Shown one piece after another: positions 1 through 8,268 of a DNA stretch of 64,000 bases (position 1 is its first letter; each line of letters starts with the position of its first letter). The notes under the pieces are model-generated. The model made no database searches, was not told the origin of the DNA, and saw only the letters and a list, made by a program, of their open reading frames with translations. A program made the position numbers and the translations under genes. Source of the DNA: Hymenobacter armeniacus (GTDB taxonomy: Bacteria; Bacteroidota; Bacteroidia; Cytophagales; Hymenobacteraceae); NCBI RefSeq assembly GCF_014699055.1, contig NZ_JACXAC010000003.1:248001-312000 (forward strand), in the 5' to 3' direction.

Positions 1-1663
1 GGTGCGGGGCTTCGCCGGCTTCGGCGTGCTCAATCTTCTCGCGGATGTCGTCGGCGTTGTCTTTCAGCATCACGTTCACGGGCAGCACGTAGAGCTTGTG
101 CTCGTCGGCGGAGCCCGTGAGGAACACCGGCACCGGCGCGTACTTGGCCGAGGAGCTGAGCTTCTCGTAGATGTTGCGCCCGCTTTCCACCGAAATGTGG
201 CGCTCCGACGAGTAGCCGCCCATAATCACGGCCACGCGAATGCGCTCGGTGGCTTCGTGCTGGCGGCCGGCCACGGCTGTGTCCAGGCGCCCGAGCAGCT
301 GCGCCAGCTTCACGGGGCGCAGGCCGGCCCGGCGCCGGGCGGCCAGCGAGGTGCGGATGAGGTAGGTGAGAAACTGCGACGGGTTGAGCCCGATTTCGGC
401 GGCCTGGTGGAAGAAGAACGAAGCCGGCAGCATGCCCGAGGTCGTGTTCGGGTCGTTGAGAAACAGCCGGCCGTCGTGGGCCACGAAGCCATCCAAACGC
501 GCGTACACCTGGAAGCCGAACGTGCGGAACATCTCCTCGCAGGCCTTGCGGATTTCCTGAATCTGGTCTTCGGGCAAATCGATGGGCGTGACCTTGCGGG
601 CCAGGCCGGGCAGGTACTTCGAGCGGTAGTCGAACATCTCCTCGCCCTTCACAATCTCGGTGGGCGGCAGCGCCAGCGGCAGACCGGTGGGGTCTTCTAC
701 CACAATGCAGCTGAACTCGCGGCCCGCCACGAAGCTTTCCACCAGCACCTGGGTTTCGCCGTCGATGTTGGTCAGGCGCACCTGCTCGGCCGTTTCCAGC
801 CGCTCGGTGAGGGCGAAGAGCAGGGTTTCGGGGTGGTAGATGGGCGCCGTTTCGTCGTCGAACACCACGGGCAGGCCGATGCCTTCGCGGATGTCGGTGA
901 GGTGCTGCACCCAGGCCAGCCGGTCCTGCTCGCCCAAGCGCTGCCACTCGTCGCGCGTCACAACTTTGCGGAAGAGGCTGCGCTCCATGGCGGCCTCGAA
1001 CTTGGGCAGGCTGTCGTCCTTCAGAATGCTCACGCCGATGCTGGAGCCCTGGCGCGGCGCCTTCAGCACCAGCGGCAGGCCCAGCTCGCGCACCAGGTAG
1101 GCGAGGGTGGCGGCGTGGTCGGTGCTGTCCCATTCCTCGGCTTTGATGACGCGGAACGTGGGCGTGGGGCGGCCCAGGGCGTGCAGCAGGTTCTTCTGCG
1201 CAATCTTGTCGATGCCGAAGGCCGAGGGCAGAATGCCCGAGCCGGAGTAGGGGATGCCCAGCCACTCCAGCATGCCCTGAATGGCGCCGTCCTCGCCGCC
1301 CGGCCCGTGCAGGGCCAGAAAGGCGAAATCCATCAGCTGAGGCAGCTCCTCGGCTTTCACCTCGCGGCCCACCTTGGCAATGGCGTGGAAGCGGGCTTCG
1401 TGGTCGAGCTCGCCCAGGCTCTCGATGTACACCTGCAAATGGTGCAGGGACGGCGGCTGCGAGCTCACCGGCGGGTAGAAATCCCGGATGGTGCCTTTAT
1501 AGATGTACTGCCAGTCGAGCAGAATGAATTGCCCCAGGCTGTCGATGAAGATGGGCACGGGCTGAAACAGCGCCTTGTCCAGGTTATCAAAGACGGTGCG
1601 GCCGCCGGCGAAAGAAATTTCCCGCTCGCGCGAAGTGCCCCCGAAAAAAATGCCAATTTTCAT
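1..1663 (-). CDS. ddl: D-alanine--D-alanine ligase, tandem form, 3' end outside the window
   Basis: ATP-grasp ligase that joins two D-alanines for peptidoglycan precursors in the cytoplasm. The protein starts MKIGIFFGGTSREREIS and 554 codons are visible before the left edge. The first ligase-like unit has the glycine-rich N-domain (KIGIFFGG), the ATP-grasp SSIGVS loop and a metal/active-site segment FLNDPNTTSGM, where Asp-Pro-Asn replaces the usual Glu-x-Asn. At about residue 475 a second N-terminal motif begins (RIRVAVIMGGYSSERHIS, Met at residue 481), so the polypeptide appears to carry a second Ddl-type N-domain. Usual Ddl proteins are about 300-370 residues, so this one is much longer. 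The start is the only ATG near a TACCTTTG box 8 nt upstream. Function is confident; the role of the second unit is inference. Confidence 0.9.
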   Translation of the reverse strand, partial: MKIGIFFGGTSREREISFAGGRTVFDNLDKALFQPVPIFIDSLGQFILLDWQYIYKGTIRDFYPPVSSQPPSLHHLQVYIESLGELDHEARFHAIAKVGREVKAEELPQLMDFAFLALHGPGGEDGAIQGMLEWLGIPYSGSGILPSAFGIDKIAQKNLLHALGRPTPTFRVIKAEEWDSTDHAATLAYLVRELGLPLVLKAPRQGSSIGVSILKDDSLPKFEAAMERSLFRKVVTRDEWQRLGEQDRLAWVQHLTDIREGIGLPVVFDDETAPIYHPETLLFALTERLETAEQVRLTNIDGETQVLVESFVAGREFSCIVVEDPTGLPLALPPTEIVKGEEMFDYRSKYLPGLARKVTPIDLPEDQIQEIRKACEEMFRTFGFQVYARLDGFVAHDGRLFLNDPNTTSGMLPASFFFHQAAEIGLNPSQFLTYLIRTSLAARRRAGLRPVKLAQLLGRLDTAVAGRQHEATERIRVAVIMGGYSSERHISVESGRNIYEKLSSSAKYAPVPVFLTGSADEHKLYVLPVNVMLKDNADDIREKIEHAEAGEAPH

Positions 1664-1671
1664 AAGTCCTG

Positions 1672-1679
1672 CAAAGGTA
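1672..1679 (-). promoter_or_regulatory. -7 promoter box of ddl
   Basis: TACCTTTG on the minus strand, an exact TAnnTTTG Bacteroidota -7 box, ends 8 nt before the ddl ATG. This leaves room for only a very short leader. Confidence 0.6.
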
Positions 1680-1721
1680 AGAAGGCCGTCGCGCGTCGTG
1701 GCGCGCCCGGCGCGGTTTGGC

Positions 1722-2429
1722 CTATTTCAGCAGCGCGGCCAACTCTGCCACCAAAGCGACATCGGTCTCAAAACGTTCGGCCGCAAACAATCCATCGGCC
1801 GGGGTGGCCGGCACCCGGCGCTTGGCGCTGGTATGGAATTCGTGGGCTCCGGTGCGCGCCGCCAGAGCCCGAACAGTGGCCGCCGAAACGCCCGCCCCGG
1901 GCATGATGCTGATGCGGCCGGCCGCCTGCTGCACCAGTGCGGCCAGCTGGTGTTGCCCGGCCTTCGCCGTGGGCTGCCCGCCGGAGGTGAGCACCCGCTG
2001 GCAGCCCAGGCCGATGATTTCTTCCAGCGCCTCGGCTTGGTTGCGGCAGGCATCGAAGGCGCGGTGGAAGGTGATTTGCAGGCCGCCGGCTGGTTCGATG
2101 AGCGCCCGGCAGGCCGCCGCGTCGACGCGCCCGGTGGCATCTAGCGCGCCCAGCACCACGCCGGCAGCACCAAGGTCCCGGCACAGCTCAATGTCGGCCC
2201 GCATGATGGCCAACTCATCGGCCGAGTACACAAAACCGCCGGGCCGGGGCCGGATGAGCACAAAAACCGGAATGTGTAGCCGCTGCAGCACCTGCCGAAT
2301 CAGCCCGTAGGAGGGCGTGATGCCGCCCTGCTCCAGGTTCTGGCACAGCTCGATGCGGTGCGCCCCACCGGCCTGCGCCGCCAGCGCCGAAGGCAGCGAG
2401 GCCGCGCAGATTTCCAGTTGCCGGCTCAC
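1722..2429 (-). CDS. cutC: CutC family protein
   Basis: TIM-barrel protein of the CutC family, historically linked to copper homeostasis, biochemical role unsettled. The 235-residue length is normal. Family motifs are visible: LEICAAS near the N-terminus, GGAHRIELC (21-29), HRAFD (122-126), LTSGG (147-151) and MPGAG (176-180). The start is GTG and overlaps the stop of the upstream glycosylasparaginase as GTGA (2426-2429), so the two are probably translationally coupled in one operon. A start further upstream would run into the neighbour, and LEICAAS is the expected N-terminus, so GTG is well supported. Confidence 0.92.
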   Translation of the reverse strand: MSRQLEICAASLPSALAAQAGGAHRIELCQNLEQGGITPSYGLIRQVLQRLHIPVFVLIRPRPGGFVYSADELAIMRADIELCRDLGAAGVVLGALDATGRVDAAACRALIEPAGGLQITFHRAFDACRNQAEALEEIIGLGCQRVLTSGGQPTAKAGQHQLAALVQQAAGRISIMPGAGVSAATVRALAARTGAHEFHTSAKRRVPATPADGLFAAERFETDVALVAELAALLK

Positions 2430-3442
2430 TTCAGCAGAAACTCGCTGTCGCTCAGCACCGGCTTATCGGTGGTGCTCACGGTGAAATTGAAGCCTTTTTG
2501 GAGGGCGTAGGCGCCGGTCTGGCCTTGTTTGTTCAGGGCAATGAAGGCTACCTGAATGTCTTTGGCCTTGGCGCCTTTGATGGCCGCAATGCGCTCTATG
2601 GCCTCCCGGCAAGCGGCCTGGGGCGAGCGGCCCTGGCGCATGAGCTCCACCACGGTGTGGGCGCCGGCAATGCGCACCACGTCTTCGCCCTGGCCGGTGG
2701 CCGCGGCGGCGCCCACCGCGGGGTCCACAAACAGGCCCGAGCCGATAAGGGGCGAGTCGCCCACCCGGCCACGCATCTTAAAGGCCATGCCGCTGGTGGT
2801 GCAGCTGCCGCAAATCCGCCCCTGCGCGTCCAGCGCAAGCATGGCAATGGTATCGTGGTTTTGGGGGCCGCCCACGGGGCCGGTGGGGCGGCTTTTGGCG
2901 TTCTCGATGTTGACGACGGGCTTGTACTGGCTGGTTTTGAGCCACTGCGCGTAGGCCTTTTCGGCGTCGGCGCTCAGCTTTTGCGGTTCGAGCGGAAAGC
3001 CCTGGGCCACGGCAAACTGCTGCGCGCCTTCGCCCACCAGCAGCACGTGCGGCGTGCGCTCCATCACACGGCGAGCCACGCTGATGGGGTGCTTGATGCG
3101 CTCGAGCCCGGCCACGCCGCCGCAGTTGAATTTCTCGTCCATGATGCAGGCGTCGAGCGTCACGATGCCGTCGCGGTCGGGGTTGCCGCCCAGGCCCACG
3201 CAGCAGCCTTGTTCCGACTCCGTTACCATCACGCCGGCTTCCACCGCGTCGAGGGCGTAGCCGCCCGGGCCAATGATTTTCCAGGCGCCCTGGTTGGCAT
3301 TCACGCCCGCGTCCCAGGTCGAAATGACGATGGGCTTGCCCGCGGCCGCAGGGGCAGGAAGTGCCGCGGCGGCCAGCGGGGCCGCAGCCAACCCGGCCAA
3401 CCCGGCAGCAGATGAGTGCAGAAATTTGCGGCGAGACGGCAT
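2426..3442 (-). CDS. Glycosylasparaginase (N4-(beta-N-acetylglucosaminyl)-L-asparaginase), exported
   Basis: N-terminal-nucleophile hydrolase that releases GlcNAc from Asn-linked glycan remnants; precursors self-cleave before the catalytic Thr. The 338-residue protein begins MPSRRKFLHSS followed by a hydrophobic Ala/Leu-rich stretch, a plausible twin-arginine signal, so it should act in the periplasm. The cleavage site NHDTIA places the nucleophile at Thr198; substrate-binding segments GRVGDSPLIGSG and a C-terminal Gly-rich ATGQGE follow. The frame stays open to 3697, but that extension would overlap the divergent kinase gene and lacks the signal, so the start at 3442 is preferred. Transcribed with cutC. 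Confidence 0.9.
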   Translation of the reverse strand: MPSRRKFLHSSAAGLAGLAAAPLAAAALPAPAAAGKPIVISTWDAGVNANQGAWKIIGPGGYALDAVEAGVMVTESEQGCCVGLGGNPDRDGIVTLDACIMDEKFNCGGVAGLERIKHPISVARRVMERTPHVLLVGEGAQQFAVAQGFPLEPQKLSADAEKAYAQWLKTSQYKPVVNIENAKSRPTGPVGGPQNHDTIAMLALDAQGRICGSCTTSGMAFKMRGRVGDSPLIGSGLFVDPAVGAAAATGQGEDVVRIAGAHTVVELMRQGRSPQAACREAIERIAAIKGAKAKDIQVAFIALNKQGQTGAYALQKGFNFTVSTTDKPVLSDSEFLLK

Positions 3443-3468
3443 GGAATATAGCGAAAGTGAGTGCCGGC

Positions 3469-3476
3469 GAAAGATA
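3469..3476 (-). promoter_or_regulatory. -7 promoter box of the glycosylasparaginase-cutC operon
   Basis: TATCTTTC on the minus strand lies 26 nt before the ATG. It sits back to back with the promoter box of the divergent gene, inside a 69-bp gap. Confidence 0.45.
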
Positions 3477-3497
3477 CTGCCGTGCGCCAGTTCCGCG

Positions 3498-3505
3498 TAC
3501 TTTCG
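3498..3505 (+). promoter_or_regulatory. -7 promoter box of the GlcNAc-kinase-like gene
   Basis: TACTTTCG, a one-base variant of TAnnTTTG, ends 6 nt before the ATG at 3512. Confidence 0.5.
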
Positions 3506-3511
3506 CTGCCT

Positions 3512-4369
3512 ATGAAACTCATTGCCGACGGCGGCTCCACCACCTGCAGCTGGTGCCTGCTGGGCGCGGGCCGGCCCCCTCAGTATTTCAGCACCGAAGG
3601 CTACAACCCCTACTTCTGGGACACGCCGGCCATTGCCGCCTCGCTGGCGCGCAGCGTGCCGCCCGCCGTGCGCGAAGCCCCCGTCGAAGCCATTCACTAC
3701 TATGGCTCCGGGGTACTCTCGGCCGCCAAGGCGGCAGTGGTGGCCGGGGCGCTGCGGCAGGCGTTTCCGCAGGCCCGGCAGGTCGACGTGGCCGAGGATT
3801 TATTGGCCGCGGCCCGGGCGCTGCTGGGTCACGAAGCCGGCTTTGCGGCCATCCTGGGCACGGGCACCGATTCCTGTCTGTATGATGGCCAGCGCATTAC
3901 GCAGGTCATCGAGTCGTTGGGCTATTCCCTCGGCGACGAGGGTTCGGGCACATCCATTGGCCGGCTGGTGCTGCGCGACTACCTCCGCGGCCGCCTGCCC
4001 GCGCACCTGGCCGGGGCGCTGCAGGAGCAGTACCGCCTTGGCGACGTGAGCGAGGTGCTCGACCGGCTGTATAACCAGCCCCTGCCCAACCGCTTCCTGG
4101 CCAGCTTTGCGCGCTTTGCCGGCGAGCACTACCATGAGCCCTACTGCCAGCAAGTGGTGGAGCGGGCGTTTGAAGCTTTTTTCGAGCAAATCGTGACGCA
4201 CTACCCCGACTACCAGCACCAGGCCTTCAACTGCGTGGGCTCGGTGGGCTACCACTTCCGCGACAAGCTCGCCGAAGTGGCCGCCCGCCGCGGCATGGAG
4301 GTGGGCCAGATTCTGCGCGAGCCCATAGAGGCGCTGGTGCGGTATCATGAGAGTGTAACCGGCGTGTAG
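3512..4369 (+). CDS. BadF/BadG-type ATPase, probable N-acetylglucosamine kinase
   Basis: A 285-residue sugar kinase of the ASKHA fold. The N-terminus MKLIADGGSTTCSW is the phosphate-1 loop; AAILGTGTDSCLY is the phosphate-2 region; LGYSLGDEGSGTSIGR is typical of GlcNAc kinase-like and BadF/BadG proteins. Cytoplasmic; expected to phosphorylate an amino sugar. It is divergent from a glycosylasparaginase that liberates GlcNAc, which fits GlcNAc salvage. An in-frame start at 3461 exists, but the ATG at 3512 gives the canonical N-terminus and lies 6 nt after a TACTTTCG box. Substrate is inferred from family and neighbourhood. Confidence 0.85.
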   Translation: MKLIADGGSTTCSWCLLGAGRPPQYFSTEGYNPYFWDTPAIAASLARSVPPAVREAPVEAIHYYGSGVLSAAKAAVVAGALRQAFPQARQVDVAEDLLAAARALLGHEAGFAAILGTGTDSCLYDGQRITQVIESLGYSLGDEGSGTSIGRLVLRDYLRGRLPAHLAGALQEQYRLGDVSEVLDRLYNQPLPNRFLASFARFAGEHYHEPYCQQVVERAFEAFFEQIVTHYPDYQHQAFNCVGSVGYHFRDKLAEVAARRGMEVGQILREPIEALVRYHESVTGV

Positions 4370-4370
4370 C

Positions 4371-4446
4371 GACGCGACACTTCGCGTCTCTTCATTGAAC
4401 GACGCTGTTCGAACGGCGCGAACGCCAAGACGCGAAGTGTCGCGTC
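4371..4446. repeat. Intergenic inverted repeat, GACGCGACACTTCGCGTC family
   Basis: Arms at 4371-4389 and 4428-4446 are perfect 19-bp reverse complements, and each arm is itself partly palindromic. It starts 2 nt after the kinase stop codon. A related element lies at 27143-27260. It may fold as a terminator-like hairpin for the upstream gene. Confidence 0.85.
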
Positions 4447-4537
4447 TCTACAATTCGGCCAGCAACTAATAATCTGCAAAAGAGCCCCACTTTTGCACCC
4501 TGACTAACCACACACTTCCACCGTTTCACTCTCTTTC

Positions 4538-5728
4538 ATGAACACCCTCGACACCTACAATTTCGCCGGCAAGCGCGCCGTGATGCGCGTCGACTTCAAC
4601 GTGCCCCTCGACAAGGACCTGCAGATTACCGACGACACCCGCATTCGCATGGCCACCCGCTCGGTGGTGAAAATCCTGAACGACGGCGGCTCGGTGGTGC
4701 TGCTTTCGCACCTGGGCCGGCCCAAGGGCGGCTACGAGTCGAAGTTTTCGCTGGAGCACCTCGTGCCGCGCCTGTCGCAGGAATACGGCCGCGACGTGCA
4801 GTTCGGCGGCGACGTGCTGGGGGAGGAGGCCGCCCAGAAAGCAGCTGCCCTGCAGCCCGGTCAGGTGCTGCTGCTCGACAATGTGCGCTTTCACAAAGAA
4901 GAGGAAGGCGGCGACCATGACTTTGCCGCCAAGCTGGCCAAGCTGGGCAATGTGTACGTCAACGACGCCTTCGGCACGGCACACCGCGCCCACTCCTCCA
5001 CGGCCGTGATGGCCGATTCCTTCGCGCCCCAGGACCGGGTGGGCGGCTACCTGCTGCAGTCCGAAATCGACAACGCCAAAAAGGTGCTGGAGCAGGCCGA
5101 GCGGCCCTTCACCGCCATCATGGGCGGCGCCAAGATTTCCGACAAAATCCTCATCATCGAAAAGCTGCTCGATAAGGTGGACAACCTGCTCATTGGCGGC
5201 GGCATGGCCTACACGTTTGCGGTGGCCGAGGGCGGCCACGTGGGCAGCTCCCTGCTCGAAGCCGACAAGGTGGACCTGGCCCGTGAGCTCATTCAGAAAG
5301 CCAAAGCCAAGGGCGTGAACTTGGTGCTGCCCCAGGACTCGCTCATTGCCGACAAATTCGCCAACGACGCCAACGTGAAGGTGGCCACCAACCACGACAT
5401 CCCCGACGGCTGGATGGGCCTCGACCTGGGCCCCGAGAGCCGCACGGCCTTCGCCGCCATCATCCGCGACAGCAAAACCATTCTCTGGAACGGCCCCATG
5501 GGCGTGTTCGAGATGCCCAACTTTGCCAAAGGCACCGAAGACGTGGCCCGCGCCATTGCCGAGGCCACGGCCCGGGGCGCCTACTCGCTCATCGGGGGCG
5601 GCGACTCGGCTGCGGCCGTGCAGCAGCTGGGCTTCGGCGAGCAGGTGAGCTACATCAGCACCGGCGGCGGCGCGCTGCTCGAGTACATGGAAGGCAAGGA
5701 GCTGCCCGGCGTGGCGGCGCTGGGCTAG
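4538..5728 (+). CDS. pgk: Phosphoglycerate kinase
   Basis: Glycolytic enzyme converting 1,3-bisphosphoglycerate and ADP to 3-phosphoglycerate and ATP. The 396-residue length is standard. Signatures: RVDFNVPLD near residue 17, SHLGRPKGG for substrate binding, [22 protein letters not shown], and the C-terminal nucleotide-binding GGGDSAAAV. Monocistronic by appearance, preceded by the repeat at 4371 and a CACTTTTGC promoter-like stretch around 4488, and followed by a hairpin at 5773. Confidence 0.98.
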   Translation: MNTLDTYNFAGKRAVMRVDFNVPLDKDLQITDDTRIRMATRSVVKILNDGGSVVLLSHLGRPKGGYESKFSLEHLVPRLSQEYGRDVQFGGDVLGEEAAQKAAALQPGQVLLLDNVRFHKEEEGGDHDFAAKLAKLGNVYVNDAFGTAHRAHSSTAVMADSFAPQDRVGGYLLQSEIDNAKKVLEQAERPFTAIMGGAKISDKILIIEKLLDKVDNLLIGGGMAYTFAVAEGGHVGSSLLEADKVDLARELIQKAKAKGVNLVLPQDSLIADKFANDANVKVATNHDIPDGWMGLDLGPESRTAFAAIIRDSKTILWNGPMGVFEMPNFAKGTEDVARAIAEATARGAYSLIGGGDSAAAVQQLGFGEQVSYISTGGGALLEYMEGKELPGVAALG

Positions 5729-5772
5729 GCCGGGTCACGGCCCCGGAACCGCTTGTATTCCGGCTTTTATTT

Positions 5773-5816
5773 GAGGGCAAGCTCTTTCATCAGCTGTGAT
5801 GAAGGGGCTTGCCCTC
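5773..5816 (+). terminator. Probable terminator of pgk
   Basis: Strong inverted repeat: GAGGGCAAGC pairs with GCTTGCCCTC, with an inner TTCATCA/TGATGAA stem. It is followed by ACTATTTTATG, a weak T-tract. Confidence 0.65.
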
Positions 5817-5865
5817 ACTATTTTATGCCTATTAATTACATAACATATAAATTTTAAAATACTAA

Positions 5866-5896
5866 TTTGGTAAATCATTACAAAATGGTAAGTTTG
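5866..5896 (+). promoter_or_regulatory. Full Bacteroidota-type promoter for the tail-collar gene set
   Basis: TTTG at 5866-5869 and TAAGTTTG at 5889-5896 are separated by 19 bp, the consensus spacing of the -33/-7 boxes. It lies in a conspicuously AT-rich stretch (5820-5890) and gives a leader of about 60 nt to the ATG at 5962. Confidence 0.65.
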
Positions 5897-5961
5897 AGCA
5901 TTCATGCCATGAGCCGTTGCGGGCTGGTTTGGTGGTACTTTTTGCACTCTTGTTGCGTTTT

Positions 5962-6684
5962 ATGGAAACACCTTTTACTCCCGACGGGCCCGTTGCAACG
6001 AGCCTTTCCGAGGCGCCTCACCAAGCAGAGCCCACCCGGCGCGGCTGGCTCAAAGGGCTGGGGGCGTTGCTGGGCGGCCTGTTTCTGAGCCGCGCCGCCA
6101 CGGCCGGCCCGGCCTCGGTCAAACAGGTGGAAAGCTTCACGCCCTTCTTGGGCGAGATTCAGATTTTTGCTTTTGGATTTACCCCGCGCGGCTGGGCGCA
6201 GTGCAACGGGCAGCTGTTGCCCATCAACCAGAACCAGGCCCTGTTTTCGCTGCTGGGCACCCAGTTTGGGGGCAATGGCCAAACCACATTTGCCCTGCCC
6301 GACATGCGCAGCCGCACCCCCGTGCATTTCGGCCAGAGTCCGTTGGGCGGGTCGTATAACATAGGCCAGGCCGCGGGCACCGAAACCCTGGCCCTGACAG
6401 CCGCCAACCTGCCCCTGCACGCCCACGGCTACCAGGCCCAGGTGAGCAGCCAGAACGCCACCGGTACGGCGCCCGTTGGCACCGCCGCCGCCGTGGTGCC
6501 CCCCGGCACCGACCTCAACGGCGAAGCCGTGGCCGTGCTGGCCTACGCGCCCACCCCCGACACCGGCCTAAGCCCGAGCGCCCTGGCCAACACCGGCGGC
6601 TCGCAGCCCATCGGCCGCATTGCGCCCTACGAAACGCTGAACTTCTGCATTGCGCTGGGGGGGATTTTTCCGTCGCCAACGTAA
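5962..6684 (+). CDS. Tail-collar (microcystin-dependent-protein-like) domain protein 1
   Basis: A 240-residue protein with an N-terminal twin-arginine-like leader (TRRGWLKGLGALLGG) that follows about 25 extra residues. The phage tail collar fold comes next: GEIQIFAFGFTPRGWAQC, then LLGTQFGGNGQTTFALPDMR and a C-terminal FCIALGGIFPS. These domains occur in phage tail fibres and in free-standing bacterial surface proteins; no function is assigned. It is the first of three tandem paralogues. The frame opens at 5917, but the ATG at 5962 is chosen because the paralogue at 6733 begins with the same short segment (FTPDGPV). Confidence 0.8.
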   Translation: METPFTPDGPVATSLSEAPHQAEPTRRGWLKGLGALLGGLFLSRAATAGPASVKQVESFTPFLGEIQIFAFGFTPRGWAQCNGQLLPINQNQALFSLLGTQFGGNGQTTFALPDMRSRTPVHFGQSPLGGSYNIGQAAGTETLALTAANLPLHAHGYQAQVSSQNATGTAPVGTAAAVVPPGTDLNGEAVAVLAYAPTPDTGLSPSALANTGGSQPIGRIAPYETLNFCIALGGIFPSPT

Positions 6685-6732
6685 GCTTTCGCAAGCATAT
6701 GTATTCAATTTTTTGGTTTTTGCCTCCTCGAT

Positions 6733-7440
6733 ATGGCTTCACTCTTTACTCCCGACGGCCCTGTTTCCGACGAAGCGGCTACCCCCGCGGCTGAGCCCGC
6801 CCGGCGCAGCTGGCTCAAGCGCCTGGGGGCCATGCTGAGTGGCGCGGCCCTGGCCACGCCCACCGCCGCCCGCCCGGCCCACCCCGACAGCGCACTCGCC
6901 GGCGGCGACGTGTTTGTGGGGGAGATTATTATGCTGGCCTGCAATTTTGCGCCGCGCGGCTACGCGTTCTGCAACGGCCAGGTGCTATCCATTGCCCAGA
7001 ACACGGCCTTGTTCTCGATACTGGGCACCACCTACGGCGGCAACGGCCAAACCACGTTTGCGCTGCCCAACCTGCAGGGCCACACGCCCATTGGCCAGGG
7101 CAACGGGCCCGGCCTTACCCCCCGGGTACTGGGCGAGCAAATTGGGAGCGAAACCGCCACCGTGTTGGTTTCGCAGCTGCCCCCGCACACCCACGTGGCG
7201 CAGGTGAGCAATGCCCCGGCGACCAGCAGCACCCCCGCCGGCACCGTGCCCGCCGAAGCCACGGCCAGCAACGCCAGCGGCGAGCCCGTGGCCGTGCAGA
7301 ACCGGGCCGCCACCGCCAACGCCACCGGTGCGGCCGGTGCCGTGGGAGGCGCCGGTAGCGGCACGCCCGTGAGCCTGCAGTCGCCCTACCTGGTGCTCAA
7401 CTACTGCATTGCCTTGCAGGGGACGTTTCCGCCGCGCTAG
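6733..7440 (+). CDS. Tail-collar domain protein 2
   Basis: A 235-residue paralogue of the preceding gene. It has the same opening (MASLFTPDGPV), the leader ARRSWLKRLGAMLSG, collar core GEIIMLACNFAPRGYAFC and LLGTTYGG-like and TTFALPNLQG segments, then an Ala/Thr-rich low-complexity linker (about residues 160-215) and the C-terminal YCIALQGTFPP. It lies 48 nt downstream of paralogue 1 without an obvious promoter of its own, so probably the same transcript. Role unknown; export is inferred from the leader. Confidence 0.8.
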   Translation: MASLFTPDGPVSDEAATPAAEPARRSWLKRLGAMLSGAALATPTAARPAHPDSALAGGDVFVGEIIMLACNFAPRGYAFCNGQVLSIAQNTALFSILGTTYGGNGQTTFALPNLQGHTPIGQGNGPGLTPRVLGEQIGSETATVLVSQLPPHTHVAQVSNAPATSSTPAGTVPAEATASNASGEPVAVQNRAATANATGAAGAVGGAGSGTPVSLQSPYLVLNYCIALQGTFPPR

Positions 7441-7472
7441 CCCGGCAGGTGCCTTTTTTACCGCTTAATTTT

Positions 7473-7480
7473 TACTTTCT
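7473..7480 (+). promoter_or_regulatory. Possible -7 box directly before the third tail-collar gene
   Basis: TACTTTCT ends 1 nt before the ATG at 7482. If used, the transcript would start inside the coding region or at the next codons, so this is a weak call. Confidence 0.3.
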
Positions 7481-7481
7481 T

Positions 7482-8183
7482 ATGCGTTTACGAGCTTCTG
7501 CGGCTGGGCTGGTGCCCATTTCGCCTCGCCCGGTGCCGGCCGAACCGGCCCGCCGCAACTGGTTGAAGCGCTTGGGCGCGGTGCTCACGGGTACGGCCGT
7601 GGCTGCCCCGGCCCTGGCCGCATCGCCCCGGCAGGTGACGGGGTCGCAGCCCTACATTGGCGAAATTATGCTGTTTGCGGGCAATTTTGCCCCGCAGGGG
7701 TGGGCCTTCTGCGACGGCAGTCTGCTGCCGATTGCAGTGTATGATGCCTTGTTTAGTCTCATCGGCACCACCTACGGCGGCGATGGGGTGAACACCTTCG
7801 GCGTGCCCGACCTGCGGGGCCGCGCGCCCCGGCACCAGGGCACGGGGCCGGGCCTGTCGACGTACGTCATCGGGCAAACGGCGGGCGTTGAAAGTGTCAC
7901 GATGACCACGGCGCAGATGCCGGCCCACTCGCACCAAGGGCCGGCCAGCACGACGGCCACCACGGCGTCGCCGGTGGGGGCTTTTTCGGCGGCCCTGGCC
8001 GCTACGGACGTGAACGGAGAGGCCGTAAACGCACTGGGCTACGGTCCGGCGGCCTCGCTCGCCAACGCCAGCTTCGTGCAGGTGCAGCCGGCGGGGGGCG
8101 GCCAGCCCATCGGCATCATGCCCCCGTCGCTGGCCATGAACTACTGCATTTCCCTGTTCGGCGTTTATCCCTCGCAGCAATAG
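7482..8183 (+). CDS. Tail-collar domain protein 3
   Basis: A 233-residue third paralogue: leader ARRNWLKRLGAVLTG, core GEIMLFAGNFAPQGWAFC, GTTYGGDGVNTFGVPDLRG and C-terminal NYCISLFGVYPS. The ATG at 7482 gives the short N-region; TACTTTCT ends 1 nt before it, so it may also have its own leaderless start. The frame continues up to 7449 but without homology to the paralogues. Followed after 85 nt by the giant T9SS gene in the same orientation. Confidence 0.8.
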   Translation: MRLRASAAGLVPISPRPVPAEPARRNWLKRLGAVLTGTAVAAPALAASPRQVTGSQPYIGEIMLFAGNFAPQGWAFCDGSLLPIAVYDALFSLIGTTYGGDGVNTFGVPDLRGRAPRHQGTGPGLSTYVIGQTAGVESVTMTTAQMPAHSHQGPASTTATTASPVGAFSAALAATDVNGEAVNALGYGPAASLANASFVQVQPAGGGQPIGIMPPSLAMNYCISLFGVYPSQQ

Positions 8184-8268
8184 GGGAGGTTGCCCTGGCG
8201 CAGGGCTGAGGCCGGTGCGGCGTGCCGCGGCCGGGATTGTTTGATTTTGTTTTTCTATGCCTTCAGCA

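Noticed and set aside
2..1906. 634-residue plus-strand open frame over ddl
   Set aside because: It is the antisense shadow of ddl, with low-complexity His/Gly/Arg-rich content typical of reverse frames in high-GC coding DNA; the minus frame has all ligase motifs.
5962..8183. Prophage or tail-locus call from the tail-collar domains
   Set aside because: No capsid, portal, terminase, tape-measure or integrase genes are near, and the proteins carry export-type leaders.
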